From contig CAYPJE010000008.1 in the NCBI GenBank assembly GCA_964410945.1, positions 1 to 64,000 on the forward strand: DNA of 64,000 bases, read 5' to 3'. The notes below the pieces were generated by a model. It searched no databases and was not told the DNA's origin. It saw only the letters and a program-made list of their open reading frames with translations. Positions 28,074-36,610 of the stretch are shown piece after piece. The DNA is from CAYPJE01 sp964410945. Its GTDB lineage: Bacteria > Fidelibacterota > Marinisomatia > Marinisomatales > TCS56. How positions within the stretch are numbered: the first letter of the stretch is position 1; each line of letters begins with the position of its first letter. A program made the translations under genes and the position numbers.

Positions 28074-29138
28074 ATGCACAATAAATACAACACCTGGTTT
28101 CCGGGAATAATCGTTTACGTGGCACTGCTGGTTTCGGTTGCCTTCTCACTTATATTTCTGGGCTGCGCCCAACAAATTCTGGATGTAACCTACCCTACCC
28201 TGGGAGATGGTAATTATGATTCGGAATTTCCCTATCGCAACAGTTCAAAGCAACTGGAGGAAATTGGGAATTCTGTCAAACTGCTAAGCGTGATAGCTTT
28301 TTATAAAAATTTCATTATTGAGGAAGAAGCACAATTAAAGCAGGATGAAATAACCCGGCGTGATTTCGAATCGCTGGCGGTCGAAACAATATTTTATAAT
28401 TCCTCTGTCTCGGGGACAGCTACTATTATCCATTACAGCGTCAACAGCAAAATAGGCTTGATAACCTGTGCCCATGTGGTTGATTTTCCTGATACTGTTA
28501 TCACCTATTATGATAAAGAAAAAACAATAATTCAAAGCATTGCAGTCAAAGACCGGCAGATTAATTATGTAAACGACCTGCCTGAAGGCGGGGATGTGGA
28601 AATCATCTACACGGACAGCGAATTGGATATTGCCATTCTGGGACTTTCTCTGACGCGTCCGCCGGTAATACCAATACCGGTTTTCAATTATCCCTTTGGA
28701 AAAGCCAGCGATCTTGATTGGGGCAGTTTTGTCTATCTGTTCGGTTATCCAGCCGGTAATAAAATGATCACCAAAGGGATAGTCAGTAGCCCTAAGAGAG
28801 AAAAAAACCGGGCTTTCCTGATCGATGCTCCCTTCAATCGCGGCAGCAGTGGTGGTATAGTGCTGGCCATCCGTGACGGAATTCCGAATTTCGAGCTGGT
28901 TGGAATTGCCAATTCTGTCTCAGCCAATTTCGATTATGTCCTTGGTCCCAAGGATGACCCTGATCTGTCAAATTTTGATGCCCACTTGCCCTATACGGAT
29001 GAGATTTACCTGAAGAAACAGGAAAATATCCGTTACGGAATAACACATATCATTGCAATAGAAGCGATTATAAAAAAACTGAAAGCCAATAGCGATGAAT
29101 TGGAAAAACTGGGCTACGACTTAAGTAATTTATACTGA
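28074..29138 (+). CDS. Trypsin-like serine protease lipoprotein
   Basis: 354 residues. An N-terminal hydrophobic segment ends in lipobox-like 'SLIFLGC' (Cys31), preceded by an unusually long N-region, so the anchor call is moderate. The chymotrypsin-fold triad is visible: His134 in 'ITCAHVVD', Asp185 in 'DSELDIAIL' and Ser259 in 'FNRGSSGG'. No PDZ domain follows, unlike HtrA. It probably faces the periplasm or outside; substrate unknown. Its 3' end overlaps the convergent lipoate ligase gene by 9 bases. Confidence 0.82.
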   Translation: MHNKYNTWFPGIIVYVALLVSVAFSLIFLGCAQQILDVTYPTLGDGNYDSEFPYRNSSKQLEEIGNSVKLLSVIAFYKNFIIEEEAQLKQDEITRRDFESLAVETIFYNSSVSGTATIIHYSVNSKIGLITCAHVVDFPDTVITYYDKEKTIIQSIAVKDRQINYVNDLPEGGDVEIIYTDSELDIAILGLSLTRPPVIPIPVFNYPFGKASDLDWGSFVYLFGYPAGNKMITKGIVSSPKREKNRAFLIDAPFNRGSSGGIVLAIRDGIPNFELVGIANSVSANFDYVLGPKDDPDLSNFDAHLPYTDEIYLKKQENIRYGITHIIAIEAIIKKLKANSDELEKLGYDLSNLY

Positions 29139-29747
29139 TCTCCCCAGCACCCGGTCAATTGCATTGCTGTAATCCCTGACCGGGAAATCATAACCATATT
29201 CCCGCAGCGATTTAATAAAATCGGCATGACTTCTACCCTGCCGGTAATCCGGCTCCCGGACCGGATGTTTGATATATTTTTCTATCAACTCACCTGACTC
29301 ACCAACATTCAATACAGCATGATAGAAAACACGATCACGGCTGTGATAAAGAGCAGAACCAAGGATTTTCTTATCTCCGATCGCCAGATCGGAAATGCCC
29401 CGATTGGTTACTGATGTTACTCCCAGTTCTGATAATCCCTGTATGATAAGCTTGTTATACCGGTGAAACTGCTTCTTTACACCAATCAATGGTATCGGAT
29501 GCTCGGTAATTGAAATGACTATTGTTTCAGGGGATATTAAAACTGTTTCCCCACCGCTGGGCCGTTTATAAACCGGAATATTATCCCCGGTAATCGTATC
29601 CAGATGTAAATCACGTTCCGGCTGATTACTGGCCCCCAGGATAATACTGATTTCAGAAGGAATCCAGACCAGGTATTCCCAATCTTTTTCACTATGCAGC
29701 AATGCTGCATCATGGAGATCGTACTCCTGAATCTTCACCCCCGCCAT
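29130..29747 (-). CDS. Lipoate-protein ligase A-like protein
   Basis: 205 residues with the BPL/LplA fold signature: 'VYKRPSGGETVLISPE', 'GISDLAIGDKKILGSALYH' (adenylate and lysine-binding motifs) and 'FYHAVLNV'. It should activate lipoate and attach it to the E2 lipoyl domain. It lacks the C-terminal accessory domain of E. coli LplA (338 residues) and contains no cysteine at all, which excludes a LipM/LipL-type transferase mechanism. Last gene of the dehydrogenase operon, 2 bases after lpdA, which fits modification of that complex. Confidence 0.82.
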   Translation of the reverse strand: MAGVKIQEYDLHDAALLHSEKDWEYLVWIPSEISIILGASNQPERDLHLDTITGDNIPVYKRPSGGETVLISPETIVISITEHPIPLIGVKKQFHRYNKLIIQGLSELGVTSVTNRGISDLAIGDKKILGSALYHSRDRVFYHAVLNVGESGELIEKYIKHPVREPDYRQGRSHADFIKSLREYGYDFPVRDYSNAIDRVLGRSV

Positions 29748-29749
29748 AT

Positions 29750-31093
29750 TTATTTATGGATCGGCTGATCGAAGGCGGCGAAACCCGATTCCATATATAC
29801 TTCCGAAACAGTTGGATGGGCATGTACGGCACTGGCCACATCGTAGATCGTACTTTCCAGTTGCAGCAGCACCGAGGCCTCGGCGATCATATCGGTGGCA
29901 TTGGCAGCCACTATCTGCACACCCAGAACTTCCCCATATTGCTTCTCACTGAGTAGTCGTATGAATCCCTCGTTATTACCTTCGGTAAGGGCTTTGCCAT
30001 TAGCAGTTAAAGGGAATTCGGTCACTTTACAGTCAATATCCCGTTTCTTAATTTCCAACTCCGTCAGACCAATCTGGGCGATTTCCGGTTTAGTGTAGAT
30101 ATTGATTGGATAGCGTGTAAAATCGTAGGCCTGCTTTATGCCATTGAGAAAATTAACGGCATGTAATCCCTGCGCTGAGGCAGTATGGGCATATTTCGAT
30201 TTTCCATTTACATCACCGACTGCAAAAATATTATCGATATTTGACTGAAGGTTCTCATTTACATTGATGAACCCATTATCCAATTCCAGTTTCAGATCGT
30301 TGGAAGGTACGATTGCGTTGCGCTGGCTGGCATTGATAATTCCATCACAGTCGATCAAATCATCATTCACACGCAGTTGACCATTCTCAAATCCCTTTAT
30401 TTCAGGGGAATAGTGAATATTGATACCTGCTTTCCTGAAGGCTTTATCGACATAATCAGCTAAATGGGCATCGACATCCGGCAGCAGTTTTTCTCCAGGT
30501 ACGATCAGGGTGACCGGGGATCCGATCAGGTTGAAGAACTGGGCCAATTCGATGGCATGGGCATTCAGGCCAACCACTACCGGTTTGGCCAGCAGTTCGA
30601 CGCGGCCGAATAAATCTTTCACAGGAATGATAATATCCTCCGGAACAGCAAATGGCAGAGTAGCCGGAATGGCTCCGGTGGCAATAATTATATTACTGGT
30701 AGAATATTCCTTATCATCAACTATTACTGAAGTTGCGGTCTTGATATGGGCGGTACCGTTAAGTATTTCCACACCATTTTTCTTAAGCAGGAATTCCACC
30801 CCTTTAGTCAGTCGTCGTACGATACGTGTGGAACGTTTTTTGGCATTTTTCCAGTTAAAACTGATTCCGGCCGGATCAATGCCATCGACACCAAATGCTG
30901 CCAGATCCTTTACCGAATCGAATCGCTTGGCGCTCTCTATGATCGCTTTGGATGGAATGCAACCCCAGTTCAGACACATGCCACCAATAGCAGTTTTCTC
31001 AATTATGGCTGTTTTCAGTCCGGTTTGCCCCGCTCTGATAGCTGCCACATAGCCGGCTGGTCCGGCACCGATAATTATTAAATCGTAATCCAT
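29750..31093 (-). CDS. lpdA: Dihydrolipoyl dehydrogenase (E3)
   Basis: 447 residues. FAD motif 'IIGAGPAGYVAAIRAG', redox disulphide 'GGMCLNWGCIPSK', second NAD-binding region, 'FAVGDVNG' and C-terminal 'AVHAHPTVSE' with the catalytic His-Glu. It reoxidises dihydrolipoamide of E2 with NAD. The NAD motif near residues 168-180 is weak ('VVGLNAHAIELAQ' instead of GxGxxG), so cofactor binding may be modified. Third-from-last position in the operon order E1alpha-E1beta-E2-E3-lplA. Confidence 0.93.
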   Translation of the reverse strand: MDYDLIIIGAGPAGYVAAIRAGQTGLKTAIIEKTAIGGMCLNWGCIPSKAIIESAKRFDSVKDLAAFGVDGIDPAGISFNWKNAKKRSTRIVRRLTKGVEFLLKKNGVEILNGTAHIKTATSVIVDDKEYSTSNIIIATGAIPATLPFAVPEDIIIPVKDLFGRVELLAKPVVVGLNAHAIELAQFFNLIGSPVTLIVPGEKLLPDVDAHLADYVDKAFRKAGINIHYSPEIKGFENGQLRVNDDLIDCDGIINASQRNAIVPSNDLKLELDNGFINVNENLQSNIDNIFAVGDVNGKSKYAHTASAQGLHAVNFLNGIKQAYDFTRYPINIYTKPEIAQIGLTELEIKKRDIDCKVTEFPLTANGKALTEGNNEGFIRLLSEKQYGEVLGVQIVAANATDMIAEASVLLQLESTIYDVASAVHAHPTVSEVYMESGFAAFDQPIHK

Positions 31094-31108
31094 GTTAATC
31101 TCCCCTGT

Positions 31109-32395
31109 TCAGATTAATAAAAGAGAAACCGGATTCTGCAAATATCCGATAACCTGGTTCAAGAAACGTGTTGCTTCTCCACCATCAACAATACGGTGGT
31201 CCACCGACAGCGACAATTGGAGCTGATGGCCTGATTTAATGTCACCATCCTTCACAACCGCCGCCTCTTTGATACGGCCGATCCCCAGTATGGCAGCCTG
31301 GGGATAATTGATCACCGGGACACCGAAAGTCCCACCGATCGAACCGTAATTGGTCACCGAGAACGATCCATCCATGAAATCATCCAGGGTGAGCTTACGA
31401 TCACGGGATTTATCAGCAATTGCTGTCAGTTCCTGCGACAGTTCCAGAATCGATTTGCGGTCTACGTTACGAACCACGGGAACCACCAGTCCATCATCCG
31501 TATCGACTGCAATGCCCAGGTTATAAAATTTCTTCAGGATCAGACGGTCCTTTTCAAGATCCAGTTCCGAATTGAGTGTGGGATGGTCTTTGAGGGCCGC
31601 GGCCACGGCCTTCAAGATAAATGGAAGATAAGTCAGCCTGGAACCCAGTTCCTCGAAATCAGATTTATTTTCCTTACGTAATTCGACCAGTTTGGTCACC
31701 TCTACCTCATCCATCACTGTCATATGGGCAGCGGTCTGCTTGGATTCCACCATTTTGCGGGCGATGGCCTTGCGGATTTGGGTGAGATCAACATATTCAA
31801 CTACCGGTTCATCCACCGTTTCCTTTGAAACAGCCGGTCTTGCTGTCGTTCGATACGACTTGATGTCGGTTTTCATCACTCGACCACCGGGACCGGTACC
31901 GGTCACCTGGTTGATATCGATACCCAGATCCTTGGCCATGGCACGGGCAACTGGTGTAGCCAGGACTTTTTTAGTAGTACCAGGCTGTTCAGATATCATT
32001 TTTTCGGTTGCACCTTCATCACTGGAAGGCAGAAAGGCACCATCACCGGCAACTTCCAACGTGCCAACAACACCAAAGCCTTTTTCAGCTACTTTCTTCT
32101 CACTGGCCGGTTTTGGTTTCTCCTGCGCTATGGCCTGTGCATCCGCTCCCTCTGCGCCTTCAATCTCAATTTCGACCAAAGAGTCGTCCACATTGATAAC
32201 ATCGCCCTCAGACCCAAATATGGCGCTGATAACTCCATCCCTGGGAGAAGGTATGTCGGTTACCACCTTATCGGTCTCCATTTTGACGATTGGATCACCG
32301 GTTTTAATGGGCTGACCCTTCTTTACATGCCATTCGATAATTTTCCCCTCAGTGATTCCTTCACCAATATCGGGAAAATGGAAAATAAATCTCAT
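31109..32395 (-). CDS. 2-oxoacid dehydrogenase dihydrolipoyl acyltransferase (E2)
   Basis: 428 residues with one lipoyl domain (Lys43 in 'METDKVVTDI'), a linker rich in Ala, Pro and charged residues, a peripheral subunit-binding domain ('ATPVARAMAKDLGIDINQV', about 140-178) and the acyltransferase core with 'SVDHRIVDGGEATRF'. Forms the core of the complex. One lipoyl domain and Bacillus-like E1 sequences leave open pyruvate or branched-chain substrates. Lies 13-16 bases from its neighbours. Confidence 0.93.
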   Translation of the reverse strand: MRFIFHFPDIGEGITEGKIIEWHVKKGQPIKTGDPIVKMETDKVVTDIPSPRDGVISAIFGSEGDVINVDDSLVEIEIEGAEGADAQAIAQEKPKPASEKKVAEKGFGVVGTLEVAGDGAFLPSSDEGATEKMISEQPGTTKKVLATPVARAMAKDLGIDINQVTGTGPGGRVMKTDIKSYRTTARPAVSKETVDEPVVEYVDLTQIRKAIARKMVESKQTAAHMTVMDEVEVTKLVELRKENKSDFEELGSRLTYLPFILKAVAAALKDHPTLNSELDLEKDRLILKKFYNLGIAVDTDDGLVVPVVRNVDRKSILELSQELTAIADKSRDRKLTLDDFMDGSFSVTNYGSIGGTFGVPVINYPQAAILGIGRIKEAAVVKDGDIKSGHQLQLSLSVDHRIVDGGEATRFLNQVIGYLQNPVSLLLI

Positions 32396-32408
32396 CCTGA
32401 ACTCCTTA

Positions 32409-33386
32409 TCAGTAGTCGATCAGTTTCTTGATTTCATAAAAAATGCGCTCCGGCCGGTGATAATAGAACTTTTCGCCTTGTGGAAGCGGCGGGATAACAT
32501 CAAAACCGGACAGCCGGCTCGGTGGTGCCTCCAGACTGAGAAAAGCCTCTTCGGTCACAATTGATACCAATTCGGCACCGGCGCCAAAACTGCTGTGCCC
32601 TTCGGTCACCGCTAAAAATCTTCCTGTCTTGCGTACCGAGTCACGAATCGTATCGCGGTCAATCGGGTAAATCGTACGCAGGTCGATCAATTCTACCGAT
32701 ACACCAGCCTTTTTAGCCAGTTGCAACGCCCGCTGGGTTTCCCTGACCATGGCACCATAGGTAACCACAGTTATATCACTACCCTGCTCAAGGATTTTGG
32801 CCTTGCCCAGTGGAATGGTGAATTTATCTTCCGGCACCTCCTGTTTGATGGCCCGGTAAATCCGTTTTGGTTCCATGAAAATCACCGGATCATCGGATTC
32901 GATTGCAGTAATCAGTAAGCCTTTGGCATCGTAGGGTGTTGACGGGATCACTACCTTGAGGCCGGGAATGTGCCCAAAGATCGCTTCCATACTTTCAGAA
33001 TGATGTTCCAGGGCTTTAATGTTTCCTCCATAGGGCATACGAATCACCATTGGTGCTATGTATTTCCCCCGGGAGCGGTTTCGCATCCGGGCCACGTGGG
33101 AAACGATCTGGTTGAATCCGGGATAAACAAAACCGGAAAACTGCATCTCGATCACCGGCCGCAGACCGGCAACACTCATACCAACCGCCGATCCTACAAT
33201 GCCGGATTCTGCAAGCGGAGTGTCAAATACCCGCTGTTCCCCGTATTTTTTCTGCAATCCCTGGGTGATCCGGAAAACACCGCCTTCGACACCTACATCT
33301 TCACCGAAGGTCAGAACATTTGGGTCATCACCTAATTTGATATCCAGGGCATTGTTTATAGCCTGGACCAGATTCATCACCTTCAT
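32409..33386 (-). CDS. pdhB: 2-oxoacid dehydrogenase E1 beta (pyruvate-type)
   Basis: 325 residues, transketolase-like. Signatures 'VLTFGEDVGVEGGVFRITQGL', 'RVFDTPLAESGIVG', 'QFSGFVYPGFNQIV' and C-terminal 'EGHSSFGAGAE'. Pairs with E1alpha to decarboxylate the 2-oxoacid with thiamine diphosphate. Its start overlaps the E1alpha stop by 4 bases (ATGA), coupling the subunits. Confidence 0.93.
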   Translation of the reverse strand: MKVMNLVQAINNALDIKLGDDPNVLTFGEDVGVEGGVFRITQGLQKKYGEQRVFDTPLAESGIVGSAVGMSVAGLRPVIEMQFSGFVYPGFNQIVSHVARMRNRSRGKYIAPMVIRMPYGGNIKALEHHSESMEAIFGHIPGLKVVIPSTPYDAKGLLITAIESDDPVIFMEPKRIYRAIKQEVPEDKFTIPLGKAKILEQGSDITVVTYGAMVRETQRALQLAKKAGVSVELIDLRTIYPIDRDTIRDSVRKTGRFLAVTEGHSSFGAGAELVSIVTEEAFLSLEAPPSRLSGFDVIPPLPQGEKFYYHRPERIFYEIKKLIDY

Positions 33387-34495
33387 TTCTGGCCTCCTTC
33401 CCAGTTAAGGAAATGCTCCAGATCAGCCTGCTGTTGTTTCATATCATCGGGCATATCGGCAAATTGATACTTGAATATATCATCCAGTTCATAGGGCCGA
33501 TTTTCTTCATAATTACGGAATTCAACATCAATCTCCTTTTTATATCCATCGACAAGACCTTCATCATCGGCCACCTTCCAGAGGCCTTCGGCTTCCAGAT
33601 ATTTGCCTAACCGCAGCAGTGGATCACGTTTGGCCCATTTCTGCTCTTCGGCTTCCGTACGGTACAGACTGGGATCATCACTGGTTGTATGGGCACCTTT
33701 ACGGTAGGTAACCGCTTCGATCAGTACTGGTCCCTTACCCGCTCGGGCGTGTTCGGCTGCTTCCTGGAAAGTACGGTACATGGCCAGGAAATCATTACCG
33801 TCAACCTGAATGCCCTTTATCCCGTAGGCAACGGATTTGACGGCCAGTGATTTTGCGGCGGTTTGTCTGGCCACCGGTACTGAGATGGCATACTGGTTAT
33901 TCTGAACTACAAAAATGGTTGGCGCTTTCCAGACGCCGGCAAAATTCAACGCCTCATGAAAATCACCCTGGGAGGTTCCGCCATCCCCCACAAACCCGAA
34001 GGCCACGCCTTTCTTTCCCTGGTATTGCATGGCAAAACCGATTCCGGCAGCATGCACCAGCTGGGATGCAATGGGCACCGAAGAAGGTAAAAAGTTTTTT
34101 GCACCGGAGAACAGCGAGCCTTCCTCATTTCCACCCCAGTACAAGAAAAGGTCACGCACCTGGGCGCCTTTCAGCAACCAGGCCGATGCTTCACGGAAAG
34201 CCGGTACCAGCCAGTCTTCGTCCCGCATGACAAAACCAGCAGCTGTACCGATAGCTTCCTGACCCAGATTTGGCGGGTAGGTGTACATCCGTCCCTGCCG
34301 CTGGTAAGACACAGATAACAAGTCAACGGTACGGGCATAATGCATGAATTTATAGGCTTCCAGCAGTTTTTCCTGCGGTAGGTTGGGAATCCAGTCGGGA
34401 TTAACAATTTCCCCTGACTCATCCATGACCTGGAAACGTTTGTTTTTCAGTGGATCGAACACACTGAAAATTGATTTTTGCCTGGTTACACTCAT
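33383..34495 (-). CDS. pdhA: 2-oxoacid dehydrogenase E1 alpha (pyruvate-type)
   Basis: 370 residues. The thiamine diphosphate motif runs from 'GDGGTSQGDFHEALNFAGVW' to 'VVQNNQ'. The phosphorylation-loop-like 'HTTSDDPSLYRTEAE' and the N-terminal 'FQVMDESGEIV' strongly resemble Geobacillus pyruvate dehydrogenase E1alpha, so pyruvate is the favoured substrate; a branched-chain role cannot be excluded. First gene of the five-gene operon. Confidence 0.92.
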   Translation of the reverse strand: MSVTRQKSIFSVFDPLKNKRFQVMDESGEIVNPDWIPNLPQEKLLEAYKFMHYARTVDLLSVSYQRQGRMYTYPPNLGQEAIGTAAGFVMRDEDWLVPAFREASAWLLKGAQVRDLFLYWGGNEEGSLFSGAKNFLPSSVPIASQLVHAAGIGFAMQYQGKKGVAFGFVGDGGTSQGDFHEALNFAGVWKAPTIFVVQNNQYAISVPVARQTAAKSLAVKSVAYGIKGIQVDGNDFLAMYRTFQEAAEHARAGKGPVLIEAVTYRKGAHTTSDDPSLYRTEAEEQKWAKRDPLLRLGKYLEAEGLWKVADDEGLVDGYKKEIDVEFRNYEENRPYELDDIFKYQFADMPDDMKQQQADLEHFLNWEGGQK

Positions 34496-34780
34496 AGTAA
34501 TCCTTTAATAAATCTTTAATTATTAGATAAACAATTTCTGGTATTGTTACACTAGTACGTTGAACTACCCCCTTTTATTCAACAACTTAGGAAAAACAAT
34601 CAATAGCTGCGGATGGATTTGTCGACGATCGTACTGCGAACCGTTCTCAATAACAGAGCTGAAGTTACAACTGTGTATTTTTATATTCTAGTGTTTTATC
34701 ATCTTCTCATATTTATAGACAACAGTCGCAGAAACCCGCGATACGGTGATATCTTCAGGTTGAATTTGGTTTATTTATAA
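34496..34780. other. Non-coding gap upstream of pdhA
   Basis: 285 bases holding the promoter side of the E1alpha operon. No gene, RNA or strong palindrome was recognised. Confidence 0.5.
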
Positions 34781-34808
34781 AAAGGCTTAATTACAAGACC
34801 AAGCCTTT
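34781..34808 (-). terminator. Tandem terminator 1 (distal)
   Basis: Perfect 8-base arms AAAGGCTT / AAGCCTTT with a 12-base loop, followed on the minus strand by five T. Third terminator downstream of tRNA-Pro. Confidence 0.75.
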
Positions 34809-34811
34809 GAG

Positions 34812-34877
34812 TCGGGGTGGGGAGATTTCCCGTCTACGCTATTGCTACGACGGACAGGGAACTTCCTCGACCTCGTC
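34812..34877 (-). pseudogene. tRNA-Pro 3'-half remnant with insert, copy 1
   Basis: 34812-34828 equals the discriminator, acceptor strand and T-arm of tRNA-Pro. The match stops inside the T loop, where 30 bases (34829-34858) intervene, and resumes with 'GAACTTCCTCGACCTCGTC' versus 'GAACTCCCGACCTCGTC' in the true gene. The insert is an imperfect palindrome (CCGTC...GACGG) around 'TATTG'. The 5' half of the tRNA is missing, so it cannot be functional. Confidence 0.8.
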
Positions 34878-34900
34878 TGTAATATTGTAGCTATAAATAA

Positions 34901-34928
34901 AAAGGCCTAATCGAATGATCAAGCCTTT
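34901..34928 (-). terminator. Tandem terminator 2
   Basis: Arms AAAGGC / GCCTTT within the repeat unit, T run on the minus strand. Confidence 0.75.
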
Positions 34929-34931
34929 GTG

Positions 34932-34997
34932 TCGGGGTGGGGAGATTTCCCGTCTACGCTATTGCTACGACGGACAGGGAACTTCCTCGACCTCGTC
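34932..34997 (-). pseudogene. tRNA-Pro 3'-half remnant with insert, copy 2
   Basis: Identical to copy 1; insert at 34949-34978. Confidence 0.8.
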
Positions 34998-35020
34998 TGT
35001 AATATTGTAGCTATAAATAA

Positions 35021-35048
35021 AAAGGCCTAATCGAATGATCAAGCCTTT
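35021..35048 (-). terminator. Terminator of tRNA-Pro
   Basis: Arms AAAGGC / GCCTTT start 3 bases past the tRNA 3' end on the minus strand and are followed by a T run. This is the functional copy of the terminator family. Confidence 0.85.
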
Positions 35049-35051
35049 GTG

Positions 35052-35126
35052 TCGGGGTGGGGAGATTTGAACTCCCGACCTCGTCGTCCCGAACGACGCG
35101 CGCTAACCGGACTGCGCTACACCCCG
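35052..35126 (-). tRNA. tRNA-Pro (CGG)
   Basis: 75 bases: acceptor CGGGGTG/CACCCCG, D stem GCGC/GCGC, anticodon stem CGTCG/CGACG with loop TTCGGGA (anticodon CGG), T stem GGGAG/CTCCC with TTCAAAT. CCA not encoded. The C1-G72 pair is typical of tRNA-Pro. Confidence 0.95.
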
Positions 35127-35327
35127 TAAAGTGTTGTGAAAAGCGGGCAGAATCTAAACCAGTTACCAGTTGGTATTCAATTAAATAAGGTAATATTAGC
35201 CCACGATTTCAATCGTGGTTGTAAATATAAGTACATATTACAAAAAACCGTTTAAACGGTTTACCTGGTTAATCGTCATTTGGATTATTTCTCGCAGATA
35301 TTGAAGATTATACCTAAGAGATCCAGG

Positions 35328-35942
35328 TTAGATCATATATTTAACCAGCACAAACCCACCTACCAGCAATACCGTAAAGGCGATTGCCAACCAGTTGAAA
35401 TATTTATCGATGAATTCACGGATCGGTTCACCGAATTTCCAGATCATTCCCGCCACCAGGAAAAACCGGGCCGAGCGGCTTACGATAGAGGCAATCAGAA
35501 ACATGGGGAAATTGATATCGAAAGCCCCGGCGGTTATTGTAAAAACCTTGTAGGGAATCGGCGTGAATCCAGCGGTAAAAATGATCCAGAAATTCCATTC
35601 GTTATATTTATCCTGGATACTGTAAAACAATGTCTCACTGAACCCTGGAATGTGCTCAAAAAAGAAATGGGCCAAACCGGAAAACTCGGTCCCATTGGTC
35701 CACCAGGCAAACTGGCCGATCAGGTAACCGAAAATAGCCCCCAGGACCGATGCAATGGCACAGTTCAGGGCAAAGCGGAATGATCTGGCCAGGGCTCCCA
35801 GGCAGAGAGCGATCAGGAGGGCATCCGGTGGCACCGGAAAGAATGATGCTTCGGCAAAAGCCAGAATAAACAGGGCCAGTGGTCCATAGGGCGATTCGGC
35901 CCAGCTCAATACCCAATCGTACAATCTTCGTATTATCTTCAT
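35328..35942 (-). CDS. YqaA/DedA-type VTT-domain membrane protein
   Basis: 204 residues with about four to five membrane segments. The VTT core is visible: 'EASFFPVPPDALLIALC' (re-entrant, with the acidic residue and prolines) and 'AGFTPIPYKVFTITAGAF' followed by 'RSARFFLVAGMI'. DedA-superfamily proteins flip undecaprenyl phosphate or phospholipids across the inner membrane. The start overlaps the glycosyltransferase stop by 4 bases, so it is the last gene of a six-gene operon; a lipid-carrier recycling role next to a polyprenyl glycosyltransferase is a reasonable inference. Confidence 0.88.
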   Translation of the reverse strand: MKIIRRLYDWVLSWAESPYGPLALFILAFAEASFFPVPPDALLIALCLGALARSFRFALNCAIASVLGAIFGYLIGQFAWWTNGTEFSGLAHFFFEHIPGFSETLFYSIQDKYNEWNFWIIFTAGFTPIPYKVFTITAGAFDINFPMFLIASIVSRSARFFLVAGMIWKFGEPIREFIDKYFNWLAIAFTVLLVGGFVLVKYMI

Positions 35943-36604
35943 GTCCAGAAAAAACTCCTAAACCACAAAATTGTGAATTTTACCGTATCCTTGAAATTAT
36001 TCATCTGGGTGGGCTCATCAGCATAGATCACCGGAATTGTCCGATGAACGACCCTGTACCCTTTCAATGCACCACGGATCAGCATTTCGCTTTCATATTG
36101 AAAGCCACCGGATACAAAATCAAGCTCTTTTACCATTGTCACCGGGAAGGCCCGGAAACCACACTGGGAATCCTTAATAACCGTATTTGTCCGTACAGAT
36201 ATGAATAAACTGGTGAGGAAATTAGATATTTTACGGTGAAGGGGCATCGCTTTTCTATCCCGGCGGTATCCCAATTGGAGCGTGCGCGTGTCAAAGGCCA
36301 TGAACTTATGTAAATCCTCCGGTGGGTGCTGGAGGTCAACATCGATCACTACCATATATTCCACTCCCTCCTCCATACAGAATTTCACTCCGGTTGCGAT
36401 AGCCTTTCCCTTGCCTTCATTGCTTGCGTGTGATATATGTTTACAGTTCAACTCATTAATTATATCTTCCGTATTATCAGTACTTCCATCATTGATATAA
36501 ACTAATTGTGAATGATATTCCTCGGGAACGTGTGCATGGAAACGTCTGATCAGACCGGCACCGTTGTATACCGGCACAACTATTTTGAATTTCTCGCCCC
36601 CCAT
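35939..36604 (-). CDS. GT2 glycosyltransferase, dolichyl-phosphate mannosyltransferase-like
   Basis: 221 residues with the GT-A fold: 'IVVPVYNGAGLIRRF', 'INDGSTDNTEDII', the metal-binding 'VIDVDLQHPPEDLH' and 'KISNFLTSLFISVRT' as in DPM1-type enzymes. Only a short hydrophobic C-terminal end ('FTILWFRSFFW') is present. It should transfer a sugar from a nucleotide or polyprenyl donor to a lipid carrier on the cytoplasmic side. It follows the propeller lipoprotein by 6 bases and overlaps the VTT gene. Confidence 0.88.
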   Translation of the reverse strand: MGGEKFKIVVPVYNGAGLIRRFHAHVPEEYHSQLVYINDGSTDNTEDIINELNCKHISHASNEGKGKAIATGVKFCMEEGVEYMVVIDVDLQHPPEDLHKFMAFDTRTLQLGYRRDRKAMPLHRKISNFLTSLFISVRTNTVIKDSQCGFRAFPVTMVKELDFVSGGFQYESEMLIRGALKGYRVVHRTIPVIYADEPTQMNNFKDTVKFTILWFRSFFWT

Positions 36605-36610
36605 CGGCAG

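Larger units (their letters stand above)
34801..35040. repeat. Two 120-bp tandem repeat units
   Basis: 34801-34920 and 34921-35040 differ at one base only (34810 versus 34930). Read on the minus strand, each unit holds a terminator, then a run matching the tRNA-Pro 3' half interrupted by a 30-base insert. A third start of the unit at 35041 runs into the true tRNA gene. Confidence 0.93.

Noticed and set aside
31692..32315. 207-residue antisense frame opposite E2
   Set aside because: Lies fully inside the well-supported E2 gene, Ser/Thr-rich low-complexity translation, no ribosome site.
34801..35040. Possible CRISPR array
   Set aside because: Only two long units with no spacers and no cas genes; the content is tRNA remnant and terminator.
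34781..35126. Prophage or integrative-element attachment site at tRNA-Pro
   Set aside because: The duplicated 3' ends would fit, but no integrase or mobile gene is nearby and the copies are in tandem 120-bp units.
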